64,000 nucleotides of DNA from Nannocystis sp. (lineage in GTDB: Bacteria; Myxococcota_A; Polyangia; Nannocystales; Nannocystaceae), in the NCBI RefSeq assembly GCF_016714285.1, contig NZ_JADJNN010000002.1, forward strand, positions 209,001-273,000. Direction: 5' to 3'. The position numbers were made by a program, and so were the translations under genes. Position 1 is the stretch's first letter, and each line of letters opens with the position of its first letter. The notes under the pieces were generated by a model. That model did no database searches. It worked only from the letters and a program-made list of their open reading frames with translations, and was not told the DNA's origin. Positions 46,283 through 55,505 of this stretch are shown here, one piece after another.

Positions 46283-47145
46283 GTGGCGCTCCCGGGCGCG
46301 GGCGGTGGGAAGCGCTGGACCTGCATGCGCGCGTCGACGCCGATCATCTCGTGCGGGCGCAGCTCCTCCCAGACATTGTCGCCGTCGAGTGGTTCGCTGG
46401 AGAGGACGAGGTGGCTGACGAAGCCGTTCTCGGCGGCGCGCTCGCACTCCGGGGCGAAGTGCGGGCAGGTGTCGCGGTCGGGGCAGCGGCGCTTGTGGGT
46501 GCTGACGTGGAGCTCCTTGCCGCCCTGGTGCGCGAGCATCGCTAGGCCGTTGGTGAGGACAAAGGAGAGGTAGGTGCGGTGCGGCGGGCCGGCGTTGTCC
46601 TCACAGAGCGGACCGACGAGCGTGGAGATCTCGGCGACCGCCTCGCGCACGGACTCGGCGATCGCGGCCAGCGGGAAGCCGGGGCGGTGCAGCTCGCAGC
46701 GCTGCGCCATCTTGCCGAGGACGAGGTAGAAGATGACCTCGCTGTCGGTGGTGCCGAGGATGAAGCGGCGCAGCACCGGGGGGATGCGTGCGAGCAGGTC
46801 GTCGCGCACGTCGGCGAAGCCCTCGATGTTGCCGTTGTGGGCGAACACCCAGTGCCCGTACTGGAACGGGTGGGTGTTGATCGGCGAGAGCTCGCCCTGG
46901 GTGGCCTTGCGCAGGTGCGCCAGCACGGTCTCCGAGGTGACGATGCCCGACACGTGCTTGAACAGCTGGTCGCCGAAGGCCGCCGAGGCGCCCTTGATCA
47001 CGTGCGGAGCCTGGGCCACGTAGTAGGCGACGCCCCAGCCGTCGGGGTGCCGCTCGCTCTGCCGCATGAAGGCGTTGTCAGCGCTCACGAGGCTGCGGTG
47101 CACCTGGCTCTGCATCACCGAGCGAAATCCGAAGATCCGACACAT
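46279..47145 (-). CDS. Class II glutamine amidotransferase (YafJ/EgtC-like)
   Basis: A 288-residue stand-alone N-terminal-nucleophile amidotransferase. Cys2 directly follows the initiator Met (MCRIFGF) and would be exposed for catalysis. HPDGWGVAYY, HLRKATQG and PFQYGHWVFAHNGNI match the glutamine-binding site of this family. No synthetase domain is attached, so the ammonia acceptor is unknown; the EgtC relatives act as hydrolases. A late Cys/His cluster (HKRRCPDRDTCPHFAPEC) is uncommon in this family. ATG 47145 is required by the Cys2 logic. It forms an operon with the Cys-rich lipoprotein. Confidence 0.9.
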   Translation of the reverse strand: MCRIFGFRSVMQSQVHRSLVSADNAFMRQSERHPDGWGVAYYVAQAPHVIKGASAAFGDQLFKHVSGIVTSETVLAHLRKATQGELSPINTHPFQYGHWVFAHNGNIEGFADVRDDLLARIPPVLRRFILGTTDSEVIFYLVLGKMAQRCELHRPGFPLAAIAESVREAVAEISTLVGPLCEDNAGPPHRTYLSFVLTNGLAMLAHQGGKELHVSTHKRRCPDRDTCPHFAPECERAAENGFVSHLVLSSEPLDGDNVWEELRPHEMIGVDARMQVQRFPPPAPGSAT

Positions 47146-47258
47146 GAGATGGCCGCCAGCGTACTGCGAAACGCCGGTCCGTGGCGACAAACCGGGGAGC
47201 CGGCGGCCCCTGCGGCTCCTGCGGCCCATGTGGGGAGCCCGCGACCTGCACACAGACA

Positions 47259-47287
47259 TTGACAAGCCTGGCGAAATTCGGAAAAAA
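47259..47287 (+). promoter_or_regulatory. Weak promoter candidate for the acyl-CoA dehydrogenase gene
   Basis: A consensus -35 hexamer TTGACA (47259-47264) is followed 17 bp later by an A-run (AAAAAA) with no good -10 hexamer. It is the most AT-rich part of this divergent gap. Confidence 0.25.
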
Positions 47288-47339
47288 GAGCGGCACCGTG
47301 TCGGGCCTACGCCCGCTGTGAACAACGTTCGAGGCCCTC

Positions 47340-49160
47340 GTGAGCAACGCCCAGCACTACAAGAGCAACCTCCGCGACATCTTCTTCAACCTGTTCGAAG
47401 TGCTGCGGGTCGACGAGAGCATCCTCGGCAAGGGCGAGTTCGCGGGGATGGACGCCGAGACCGCCCGGGCCACGCTCGAGGCTTACAACGAGTTCTGCGC
47501 CCGCGAGCTGGCGCCCAGCTGGGTGGCGTCCGACCGCATCCCGCTGACCCTCGACGCCGACGGCAACGTGGCGATCCCCGAGCCGCTCAGGCGCTCGCTC
47601 AAGGCGCACCACGACAACGAGTGGCACCTGCTCGGCCTGCCCGAGCGCGTCGGCGGCACCGGTGCGCCGGCCGTGGTGGCGTGGTCCAGCTTCGAGCTGA
47701 GCGCCGCGGCCAACGCGACGGCGGCGTTCTACATGCTCGGCACGGTGATCGCCCGCGTGATCGAGGACCTCGGGACCGAGGCGCAGAAGCGGCGCTTCCT
47801 GAGGCCGATGATCGACCGCAACTGGGGCGCCTCGATGGTGCTCACCGAACCCGACGCCGGCAGCGACGTCGGGGCCGGTCGCACCAAGGCCCGTCAGGTC
47901 GACGGCGACCTCTACGAGATCGAGGGCGTCAAGCGCTTCATCACCAACGGCGACTTCGACGGCACCGAGAACATCATCCACCTGGTCCTCGCCCGCCCCG
48001 AGGGCCACGGCCCCGGCACCAAGGGCCTGTCGATGTTCATCGTGCCCAAGTTCTGGGTGAACGAGGACGGCAGCCTCGGCGCGCGCAACGGCGTCTACTG
48101 CACCAACATCGAGCACAAGATGGGCCTCAAGGGCTCGGCCACCTGCGAGCTCACCTTCGGCGAGCGCGGCCCGGCCCGCGGTCTGCTGGTCGGCGGCGTG
48201 CACGAGGGCATCCGTCAGATGTTCCACGTCATCGAGCACGCGCGCATGGCCGTCGGCTGCAAGTCGATGGCGACGCTGTCGACCGCCTACCTCAACGCCC
48301 TCGAGTTCACCAAGATCCGCGTCCAGGGGGCCGACCTGCTGCGGGCCACAGACAAGGCCGCCCCGCGCGTGCGCATCATCCAGCACCCCGATGTTCGCCG
48401 CATGTTGATGCTGCAGAAGTCGTTCGCCGAGGGCATGCGCGCGCTGTGCCTGTACACCGCGTCGATCCAGGACGAGGTCACCCTCGCCGGCGGCCACGGC
48501 AACGTCGCCGCAGGCGAGCTCGACCGCGTCAACGACCTGCTGCTCCCGCTGGTCAAGGGCTACTGCTCGGAGAAGGTGTACGAGCTGCTGGCGACGTCGC
48601 TGCAGTGCTACGGCGGATCCGGCTACGTGCAGGACTATCCGATCGAGCAGTACATCCGCGACCAGAAGATCGACACGCTCTACGAGGGCACGACCCACAT
48701 CCAGGCGCTCGATCTGTTCTTCCGCAAGGTCGCCCGCGACGGCGGGGAGACCCTGCGCGCGCTGTTCGGCCGGGCCCAGGCGACCCTCGCCGAGGTCGAC
48801 CCAGCGGGCCCGCTGGGCGTCGAACACGCCGCCCTCTCACGCGCCCTCGCCGATCTCCAGGGCCTCTACGGGGCGATGCTCGCCAAGCTCGGCGAGTCGC
48901 TCTACCACGTCGGCCTGCAGGGCAACCGCGTCCTGTTCGCCACCGCCGAGGTCGTGATCGGCTGGCTGCTGCTGCGCCAGGCCGTGGTCGCCGCGGCTGC
49001 CCGCCCCACCGCCAGCGAGGCCGACCGCGACTTCTACGACGGCAAGCTCGCGGCGGTGCGATTCTACGCGCGCAACGTGCTGCCCGGCGTCACCCTGGCG
49101 CGCAAGCTCGCGGAGCAGAGCACGCTCGAGCTGATGGATGTGCCCGAGGCGGCGTTCTGA
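47340..49160 (+). CDS. Acyl-CoA dehydrogenase
   Basis: A 606-residue flavoenzyme of fatty acid beta-oxidation that introduces a trans-2 double bond into acyl-CoA. It has an N-terminal extension with helical region (about 1-60), the flavin-binding motif MVLTEPDAGSDVGA, the IEHKMGLKGSATCEL segment, and YEGTTHIQALD with catalytic Glu449. An extra C-terminal helical domain (about 480-600) is present, as in the long FadE/AidB-like subgroup with acyl-CoA dehydrogenase C-terminal domains. It starts at GTG 47340 and is monocistronic. Confidence 0.93.
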   Translation: MSNAQHYKSNLRDIFFNLFEVLRVDESILGKGEFAGMDAETARATLEAYNEFCARELAPSWVASDRIPLTLDADGNVAIPEPLRRSLKAHHDNEWHLLGLPERVGGTGAPAVVAWSSFELSAAANATAAFYMLGTVIARVIEDLGTEAQKRRFLRPMIDRNWGASMVLTEPDAGSDVGAGRTKARQVDGDLYEIEGVKRFITNGDFDGTENIIHLVLARPEGHGPGTKGLSMFIVPKFWVNEDGSLGARNGVYCTNIEHKMGLKGSATCELTFGERGPARGLLVGGVHEGIRQMFHVIEHARMAVGCKSMATLSTAYLNALEFTKIRVQGADLLRATDKAAPRVRIIQHPDVRRMLMLQKSFAEGMRALCLYTASIQDEVTLAGGHGNVAAGELDRVNDLLLPLVKGYCSEKVYELLATSLQCYGGSGYVQDYPIEQYIRDQKIDTLYEGTTHIQALDLFFRKVARDGGETLRALFGRAQATLAEVDPAGPLGVEHAALSRALADLQGLYGAMLAKLGESLYHVGLQGNRVLFATAEVVIGWLLLRQAVVAAAARPTASEADRDFYDGKLAAVRFYARNVLPGVTLARKLAEQSTLELMDVPEAAF

Positions 49161-49212
49161 GGCCCCACGGCCCTTGTCGTTGTATTCGCGGCCGGCGTAG
49201 CATGACGCTCCC

Positions 49213-50442
49213 GTGGATCCGGCGCTGACGACCCTCCATCGACTGCTCGAAGAGCACGCCGATGAGATCATCGACGACGGCACCGCGTGGGTGCGCGCCG
49301 AGTCGCATGCCGACCTGTCCTCGCGGCCATACGCGGAGACGCGGGGGCTGGTCGCCCAGTGCCTGCACTTCTACCGCGCCCACATCTTCGCCGGCGACAC
49401 CGGACCGCGCGAGGCCTTTATCGAGGTGGTCACCTCGAACCGCTCGAACCTGAAGTTCAGCGTGTCGACGCTGCTGCGCGGCTTCCTCAGCTTCCGCGAG
49501 GCGATGACGCGCCTGCTCGCGCGTTTGGAGCTGCCGGCCGAGCAGGCGCTGGCGATCGTGCGGCGCATCGACGTGGTCTCGTTCGAGGCCTCGTTCCGCA
49601 CCGCCGACATCTACGTCGCCAAGCTCAACCGTGTGCTCGACGCGACCCGCGAGGAGCTGATCCGCAAGGACAAGCTCGCCGCGCTCGGCGGGCTGGTGGC
49701 CGGCGTCGCCCACGAGATCAACACGCCGCTCGGCGTCGCTGTCACCGCGGCCTCGCTGGTCGCCGACCGCCTGCACGAGGTCGAGGCAGCCTTCACTGCC
49801 GGCACGCTGCGCCGTCAGGACCTCCAGCAGGGGCTGATCCATGCCCAGGAGGCCGCGCGCATGACCCTCGGCAACCTCCGCCGCGCCGCCGGTATGGTCG
49901 GCAACTTCAAACAGATCGCCGTCGACCAGACCAGCGAGGCCCGCCGCGAGGTCGCGCTCGGGCCCTACGTGCGCGAGGTGGTCGCCAGCCTGGGGCCGAT
50001 GTACCGCCGCACGCCGCACCGCGTGCTCGTCCAGGTGCTGCAGGACGTCGAGCTCACCACCTTCGTCGGGGCGATCTCCCAGGTGTGCACCAACCTGGTC
50101 CACAACGCGCTGATGCACGCCTTCCCGGGCGAGCGACCTGGCCAGATCACGCTGACGGTGGACCGCCAGGGCGACGGCGGGGCCCTGCTCATCTGCCGGG
50201 ACGACGGCGCCGGCATGGATGCCCAGGTGCTGCGGCGGATCTACGAGCCCTTCTTCACCACCCAGCGCGGCCGCGGCGGCAGCGGACTCGGCATGCACAT
50301 CGTCCACAACCTCGTCACTGACCTGCTCGGCGGATCGATCGCCGTCGAGTCGAGCCCTGGCCAGGGCACCGCGGTGACGATCCAACTCCCTAATTTGAGC
50401 GCCGAGGTCGACTTGGCCGCGCAAGCTCCGGAGCGCCCGTGA
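49213..50442 (+). CDS. Sensor histidine kinase, apparently cytosolic
   Basis: A 409-residue kinase. An N-terminal helical domain (about 1-150) without membrane segments resembles the globin-like or helical sensory N-domains of soluble kinases, but is not identified. Dimerisation helices contain GVAHEINTPLG with phospho-acceptor His167. The ATPase domain shows TNLVHNALMHAF (N box), DDGAGMD and GGSGLGMHIVHNLV. The next gene begins in a GTGA overlap and encodes a receiver protein, which is almost certainly its partner. It starts at GTG 49213. Confidence 0.92.
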   Translation: MDPALTTLHRLLEEHADEIIDDGTAWVRAESHADLSSRPYAETRGLVAQCLHFYRAHIFAGDTGPREAFIEVVTSNRSNLKFSVSTLLRGFLSFREAMTRLLARLELPAEQALAIVRRIDVVSFEASFRTADIYVAKLNRVLDATREELIRKDKLAALGGLVAGVAHEINTPLGVAVTAASLVADRLHEVEAAFTAGTLRRQDLQQGLIHAQEAARMTLGNLRRAAGMVGNFKQIAVDQTSEARREVALGPYVREVVASLGPMYRRTPHRVLVQVLQDVELTTFVGAISQVCTNLVHNALMHAFPGERPGQITLTVDRQGDGGALLICRDDGAGMDAQVLRRIYEPFFTTQRGRGGSGLGMHIVHNLVTDLLGGSIAVESSPGQGTAVTIQLPNLSAEVDLAAQAPERP

Positions 50443-52205
50443 CGACGAGCGACCCCGATCTGCTGGTCTTCGCCGACGACGAGGTCCGCGCGCCGGAGCC
50501 CGCCAGCGCGCGCGTGTGGAAGCTGCTGGTCGTCGACGACGAGCCCGAGATCCACGACATCACCCGCCTCGCGCTCGGCGGCCTGCGCATCGACGGCCAC
50601 CCCCTGGCGATCCTGTCGGTGAGCTCGGCGACCGCCGCCCGCGTGGTCCTGCAGGCCCACCTCGACATCGCGATGATCCTGCTCGACGTGGTGATGGAGT
50701 CGGAGAACGCCGGCCTCGAGCTGGTGCGATGGATCCGCGGCGAGCTCGCCAACTCGCGGGTGCGCATCGTCCTCCGCACCGGTCAGCCCGGCCACGCGCC
50801 CGAGCAGCGGGTGATGTTCGACTACGACATCAACGACTACCGCGACAAGACGGAGATCACGGCCCAGCGCCTGACCACCACCGTCATCGGCGCGGTCCGA
50901 TCGTACCGCGACCTGTGCACGATCGAGTCGCACAAGGCCGGCCTCGAGCAGATCGTCCACGCCAGCGCGGCGCTGTTCGAGCAGCAGTCCGTCGACAAGT
51001 TCATCACCGGCGTGCTCGCCCAGCTGTCGGCGCTGGTCAGCCCGCAAGAGAGCGCGATGTTCTTCCAGGGCCGTGAGCTCGGCCTCGACATGGCAACCGC
51101 CGCGCCGACGGTGGTCGCCGGCACCGGCCGCTTCCAGGCCCACGTCGGCCACCCGGTCAGCCACGTGGTCGAGGAGGAGGTGTGGCAAGACATCACGACG
51201 ATGCTCTGCACCCGCAAGCCGGTGCTGCGGCGCAGCTACAACATCTTCGGCATCTTCGGGCTGGCCAGCGACGAGGAGATGTGGGCGGCCGTGTTCATGG
51301 AGGGGCTCGGCGAGCTGAGCGCGTGGGACCAGCGGCTGATCGAGCTGTTTTGTCAGAACGCGTCGGTGGCGCTCGACAACCACCGCCTGCACCACCGCCA
51401 GACCGCGCTGATGGGGGCCTTCGCCCGCTTCGTGCCGCAGCGCCTGCTGGCCCTGCTCGGCCGCGATGACGCGACCCAGGCCGACCTCGGCGACCAGATC
51501 CAGCGCGAGATGACGGTCGTGTTCGTCGACCTGCGCGCGTTCACCAGCCGCGCCGAACAACAGAGCCCGGCCGCCACCTTCGAGTTCCTCAACACCTACT
51601 TCGCCGCGATCGTGCCGGAGATCCACGGCAACGGCGGCGTCGTCGACAAGTACCTCGGCGACGGCCTCATGGCCCTGTTCCCGGACGCCCCCGCGGCCGC
51701 GGTCCAGGCCGCCCTCGGCGTCGTCGAACGCAGCCGCGAGCTCGGCGCGGGCGTCGGCGTCGGTGTCCACCTCGGCCCCGTCACCCTCGGCCTCGTCGGC
51801 GCCGCCGGACGCATGGAGTCCACCGTGGTCTCCGACTCCGTCAACATCGCGGCCCGCATCGAACGCCTGACCCGCCGCTTCGGCGCCGACCTCCTGATCA
51901 GCGGCGCGGTCCAGGCCCAGCTGCCGCCCTCGCTGCAGACCGACACGAGGCCGCTCGGCGACTACCTGGTCCCCGGCAGGCGCCAGCCGGTCGATGTCTA
52001 CGAGGTCTTCGCCGGCGAGCCACACGAGCTGCGGGCGGTCAAGCGAGCCACTCGCGCGGTGGTCATGGCCGCGGTCGCCAGCATGAGCGCCGGCGAATTT
52101 ACGGCCGCGTCGGCGGCCCTGGCGGAGCTGCTGAGCGCCTGTCCCAACGACCAGGTCTTGCCGGCGCTGATCGACGAGTGTCGACGCCGCGAAGGCCGGG
52201 CCTGA
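50439..52205 (+). CDS. Receiver / DUF3369-like / class III adenylate cyclase
   Basis: A 588-residue two-component output protein. Residues 28-150 are a receiver with acidic pair VVDDEPE and Asp83 as phospho-acceptor. Residues 165-330 (IVHASAALFEQQSVDKFITGVLAQLSAL...) resemble the GAF-like DUF3369 domain. Residues 355-520 are a class III nucleotide cyclase: metal-binding Asp364 (VFVDLRAF) and Asp408 (DKYLGDGLM), an ATP-selecting Lys just before it, and the transition-state pair in VNIAARIE. So phosphorylation by the upstream kinase probably controls cAMP synthesis. A helical tail follows. Confidence 0.93.
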   Translation: MTTSDPDLLVFADDEVRAPEPASARVWKLLVVDDEPEIHDITRLALGGLRIDGHPLAILSVSSATAARVVLQAHLDIAMILLDVVMESENAGLELVRWIRGELANSRVRIVLRTGQPGHAPEQRVMFDYDINDYRDKTEITAQRLTTTVIGAVRSYRDLCTIESHKAGLEQIVHASAALFEQQSVDKFITGVLAQLSALVSPQESAMFFQGRELGLDMATAAPTVVAGTGRFQAHVGHPVSHVVEEEVWQDITTMLCTRKPVLRRSYNIFGIFGLASDEEMWAAVFMEGLGELSAWDQRLIELFCQNASVALDNHRLHHRQTALMGAFARFVPQRLLALLGRDDATQADLGDQIQREMTVVFVDLRAFTSRAEQQSPAATFEFLNTYFAAIVPEIHGNGGVVDKYLGDGLMALFPDAPAAAVQAALGVVERSRELGAGVGVGVHLGPVTLGLVGAAGRMESTVVSDSVNIAARIERLTRRFGADLLISGAVQAQLPPSLQTDTRPLGDYLVPGRRQPVDVYEVFAGEPHELRAVKRATRAVVMAAVASMSAGEFTAASAALAELLSACPNDQVLPALIDECRRREGRA

Positions 52206-52290
52206 ACGCTCTGTCGCGCGCAGCGAGGGGGCAGGTCGCGACTTGTGGCGCGGCTGCGGCCTGATATCCTCGCGCGCGAGGATCTCCACC

Positions 52291-52980
52291 ATGCGCCTGC
52301 TCTGCACCTGCATCGCCCTGTTCACGCTCGCCTGTCAGGGCGCATCCAATTCAGGCCCCGCGAGCGACGTCAGCAAGGCCCCGCCGCCGCCCGAGTCGTC
52401 GGCCAAGCCGCCAGCGATCACCGGCAACCCGCACGCCCCGGGTGAGCCGCGCGCCAGCGCCACCACGCGCGCCCCGATCAACCCGCAACCGATCACACCC
52501 AGCGGCCAGCTGCGCCCCGAGACGATCGAGGGCCTCGCTGCCCAGGTGCCCGGTGAGTGGACGCGAAAGCCCGGCTCCAACGCGATGCGCCTGGCCGAGT
52601 TCACGATCCCCGGGCCCGGCGGCGAGGTCACGCTGGTGGTCTCGCGCTTCGCCGGCGGCGGCGGCGATGCGGCCTCCAACGTCAACCGCTGGAAGACCCA
52701 GTTCACCAGGCCCGACGGCAGCCCGGTCGAGGAGGCCAACCAGAAGACCAGCGTGCGCGGCAGCCTCACGGTGACGACCGTCGACATCGTCGGCACCAAC
52801 ATCGCCGCGGTGACGCCCGGCTCGCCGGAGCGCTACCACGAGCCCGACTCGCGGCTGCTCGCTGCGATCGTCGAGGGCGCCGGAGATCCCTTCTTCTTCA
52901 AGGCCGTCGGCCCCGCGAAGACCCTCGACGTGTGGGAGCCGGCCTTCCGCAGCTTCGCCGATTCGATCGCACCCGGGTGA
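52291..52980 (+). CDS. Predicted lipoprotein, unknown function
   Basis: A 229-residue protein with a lipoprotein signal (MRLLCTCIALFTLAC, Cys15). A Pro/Ala-rich disordered linker (16-75) precedes a compact domain of about 145 residues (EGLAAQVPGEWTRKPGSNAMRLAEFTIPG...FFFKAVGPAKTLDVWEPAFRSFADSI). The domain resembles small periplasmic beta-sandwich proteins, but no family is named. It follows the cyclase gene by 85 bp and may be transcribed separately. The stop TGA (52978-52980) directly precedes a dispersed palindrome. Confidence 0.78.
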   Translation: MRLLCTCIALFTLACQGASNSGPASDVSKAPPPPESSAKPPAITGNPHAPGEPRASATTRAPINPQPITPSGQLRPETIEGLAAQVPGEWTRKPGSNAMRLAEFTIPGPGGEVTLVVSRFAGGGGDAASNVNRWKTQFTRPDGSPVEEANQKTSVRGSLTVTTVDIVGTNIAAVTPGSPERYHEPDSRLLAAIVEGAGDPFFFKAVGPAKTLDVWEPAFRSFADSIAPG

Positions 52981-52981
52981 C

Positions 52982-52997
52982 CTGTCCCGAAGGACAG
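52982..52997. repeat. Dispersed palindrome CTGTCC-CGAA-GGACAG at convergent ends
   Basis: A perfect-stem copy filling the 18-bp gap between two convergent stop codons (TGA 52978-52980 and reverse TAG 52999-53001). This is the third convergent gene pair whose gap consists of this element, after 2831-2850 and 24020-24032. Confidence 0.88.
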
Positions 52998-52998
52998 C

Positions 52999-54288
52999 CT
53001 AAAGGTCACCCCACACGGCGCTGACGAGGTCGGTGTAATCGTCGCCGGCGCAGCCGTTGGCGTCGGGTGGGCATGAGTTCGAGACGACGCCGACGACCTT
53101 GAGCGACCCGTTCACGGTCGCACCACCATCGACCGGCGTGAACTCGCCGAGGAGGTCGACGATCGCGCGGTCGAAGCCCGCGAGGTCGACGTCGGCGATG
53201 CCGTAGGTGCTGAGGAAGTCGCCGGCGGCGACGCTGTTGGCGTATGCCGCGGGGATGTGGAGCACCGCGCTGGCGAGGGTGCCGTCGGCCGCGGGGATGC
53301 CCTGCAGCTCGACCGGGAAGCTGCCGCTCCAGCGCTCGTCGCCGCTGCTCACGCTGAGCTCGACCGGGAAGCGCAGCTGGCCGATCACCTCGCCCTCGTA
53401 GACAGCGCAGGCGATCGCGTCGGCCGGCAGCTCGCCGATGCCGAGCGTGAGCGACTGCGGGGCGCCGCCGTCCCAGGCGATCTGCAGGTCGGCGGCGCTG
53501 CTCACGAGCGCGTGCACGTCGGCCGCGGAGAAGGCCGCGAAGTCGTCAGCCGGTCCGACCGGCACCTCGCCGTACTCGCAGGCCGCGGCGTTCACGGGCC
53601 AGCGGGCGACATCCATGAACGTGGCCGCGGTGATGTCTCCGTCCGTCACCTCGACCACCGATGTGATCCCGCCGAACAGACCGCCGGCGAAGATCCCCAG
53701 GTCGAGCGCGAGCGGACCGACCTTCACGCCCTCCGGCTCGACCTCGCTGAGCTTGAAGCTACCAGCCAGCTCGGCCAGCTCGAGCTCGTGGCGCACGAAG
53801 GCCACGCGCGCCGTGCTCGCCTGCAGCGGCGCCGTGAAGGTCTCGGCGAAGCCACCGCCGCTGCTCGCGAGCATGACCTCGACGTCGACCTCGACCCGAT
53901 CGCTGCAGCCGGAGCCGGGACCGTCGAGGAGCTCCTCCGTGGGCTCCGGCTCCGAGTGGATGTAGCGCGCCTCGCCGCCGCTGTGGTCGATCACGACCGA
54001 CAGCGTCGCCTCACCGCTCTCGGGCCCGAAGCTGACCTTGGCGATGCTCTCGTCGATGCCCGTGCCCCAGACCATGTCGGCCTCGCGCGGACCCTCGGCG
54101 AGCGCGATCAGCTGGTTCGGCGAGAAGCCGAGCGCGGTCGCTGCCTGGAGGTCGTCGATCACGGTGACGGTCTCGACACAGCCGTTGCCGCTGGCCTCCT
54201 CACCGCCGTCATCCAGCTTGGAATCCGGCTTGGGGTCGCAGGCAGGGGCGAGGAGGACGAGGCCGAGGAGGGGGGAGAAGCTGCGCAT
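52999..54288 (-). CDS. Large predicted lipoprotein
   Basis: A 429-residue exported acidic protein with signal and lipobox (LLAPAC, Cys17) and a charged linker (DPKPDSKLDDGGEEASG). The rest is beta-rich with several Cys pairs (GNGC...ETV, SGCSD, AACEYG, IACAVY, NSCPPDANGCAGDD). The C-terminal CPPDANGCAGDD loop is Asp/Asn-rich like calcium-binding loops of myxobacterial surface proteins. No enzymatic motif is visible. It has the same orientation as the Fur-family gene upstream but a 135-bp gap. Confidence 0.78.
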   Translation of the reverse strand: MRSFSPLLGLVLLAPACDPKPDSKLDDGGEEASGNGCVETVTVIDDLQAATALGFSPNQLIALAEGPREADMVWGTGIDESIAKVSFGPESGEATLSVVIDHSGGEARYIHSEPEPTEELLDGPGSGCSDRVEVDVEVMLASSGGGFAETFTAPLQASTARVAFVRHELELAELAGSFKLSEVEPEGVKVGPLALDLGIFAGGLFGGITSVVEVTDGDITAATFMDVARWPVNAAACEYGEVPVGPADDFAAFSAADVHALVSSAADLQIAWDGGAPQSLTLGIGELPADAIACAVYEGEVIGQLRFPVELSVSSGDERWSGSFPVELQGIPAADGTLASAVLHIPAAYANSVAAGDFLSTYGIADVDLAGFDRAIVDLLGEFTPVDGGATVNGSLKVVGVVSNSCPPDANGCAGDDYTDLVSAVWGDL

Positions 54289-54423
54289 GGTGGGGCCGCG
54301 AGTGCGAGATATGTGCCAACGAAAAGTAGGGCTTGGTGCCCACCAGGGACCATTCTGGGGCCGTCCGGGCGGCGCTGCTGCCCTGGCCTGGCAGCGCTGT
54401 CAGGCTCGCAAAACTGCGCCGCC

Positions 54424-54867
54424 TCACCCGCACTGGGTGCACTGGCCCTTGATCAAGATCTCCGAGATGCTGCTGACGACGGACTTGGTCGAGCCAGGCG
54501 CCGGGGTGAGCTTGACGCGGACCTGGGACAGACAGGTGACCTCGCCGCACTGCGTGCAGACGAAGTGCGGGTGCTCGGGGTGCAGCGCCTGGTTGGGCCC
54601 GCGCAGCTCGAAGCGCCACACGTTGTCGCCGAGGTTGATCCGGCTGAGCAGGCCGGCGCGAGTAAGGTCGATCAAGTTGCGGTAGATCGTCGCCGCGTCG
54701 TAACCGTGACCGACCAGCGCCTCGACCAGCTCGCCGTGGCTGAGCGGGACCTTGGTCGCCTGCAGGTGCTCGAGCACCGCCACCCGCGGACCCGTGCTGC
54801 GCAGCCCGGCGTCGCGGATCACCTCGCGGAGCGGCTCGAGCGAGGCGCGGGCTTTCAAGCGCGGCAT
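54424..54867 (-). CDS. Fur-family regulator with two CxxC zinc sites
   Basis: A 147-residue winged-helix metalloregulator. The DNA-binding helices are at about 22-80 (LRSTGPRVAVLEHL, YDAATIYRNLIDLTRAGLL). The metal/dimer domain has HPEHPHFVCTQCGEVTCL and a C-terminal CTQCG, giving the two Cys pairs of the structural zinc site seen in Fur, PerR and Zur. It differs from the other Fur-family protein at 25293, which lacks the second pair. It may sense zinc, peroxide or iron; no target site was recognised. It is divergent from dcd with 56 bp between starts. Confidence 0.92.
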   Translation of the reverse strand: MPRLKARASLEPLREVIRDAGLRSTGPRVAVLEHLQATKVPLSHGELVEALVGHGYDAATIYRNLIDLTRAGLLSRINLGDNVWRFELRGPNQALHPEHPHFVCTQCGEVTCLSQVRVKLTPAPGSTKSVVSSISEILIKGQCTQCG

Positions 54868-54923
54868 GTCCGACGCCAGGCTACCACGAGCCCCCGTGAA
54901 TTGTGGTATTCGGGCGCCCGCGC

Positions 54924-55490
54924 ATGAGCATCAAAGCCGACCGATGGATCCGCCGGATGGCGCAGGAGCACGGGATGATCGACCCCTTCGAGCCGGGCCA
55001 GGTCCGTCGCGTCGGAGACAAGGCGATCGTCTCCTACGGGACCTCGAGCTACGGCTACGACGTCCGCTGCGCGCCTGAATTCAAGATCTTCACCAACATC
55101 AACTCGGCGATCGTCGACCCGAAGCACTTCGACCAGAACAGCTTCGTCGACGTGGTCGGCGAGACCTGCATCATCCCGCCCAACTCGTTCGCGCTGGCCC
55201 GCACGATCGAGTACTTCCGGATCCCCCGCAACGTGCTCACGATCTGCGTCGGCAAGTCGACCTACGCGCGCTGCGGCATCATCGTCAACGTGACGCCGCT
55301 CGAGCCCGAGTGGGAGGGCCACGTCACGCTCGAGTTCTCCAACACGACGCCGCTGCCCGCCCGCATCTACGCCAACGAGGGCGTGGCGCAGATGCTCTTC
55401 TTCGAGTCCGACGAGCCCTGCGACACCTCGTACCGCGACCGCGGCGGCAAGTACCAGGGCCAGCGCGGCGTGACCCTGCCGCACACTTGA
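54924..55490 (+). CDS. dcd: dCTP deaminase
   Basis: A 188-residue homotrimeric enzyme making dUTP from dCTP for thymidylate synthesis. It contains [12 protein letters not shown], the [10 protein letters not shown] substrate motif, [15 protein letters not shown] with the catalytic Glu, and [14 protein letters not shown]. Length is close to E. coli Dcd (193). The C-terminal [13 protein letters not shown] segment, which closes over the nucleotide, is intact. No second DUT domain is fused. The stop lies 16 bp from the convergent pbpC end. Confidence 0.96.
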   Translation: MSIKADRWIRRMAQEHGMIDPFEPGQVRRVGDKAIVSYGTSSYGYDVRCAPEFKIFTNINSAIVDPKHFDQNSFVDVVGETCIIPPNSFALARTIEYFRIPRNVLTICVGKSTYARCGIIVNVTPLEPEWEGHVTLEFSNTTPLPARIYANEGVAQMLFFESDEPCDTSYRDRGGKYQGQRGVTLPHT

Positions 55491-55505
55491 GACGCGAGCG
55501 CACGC

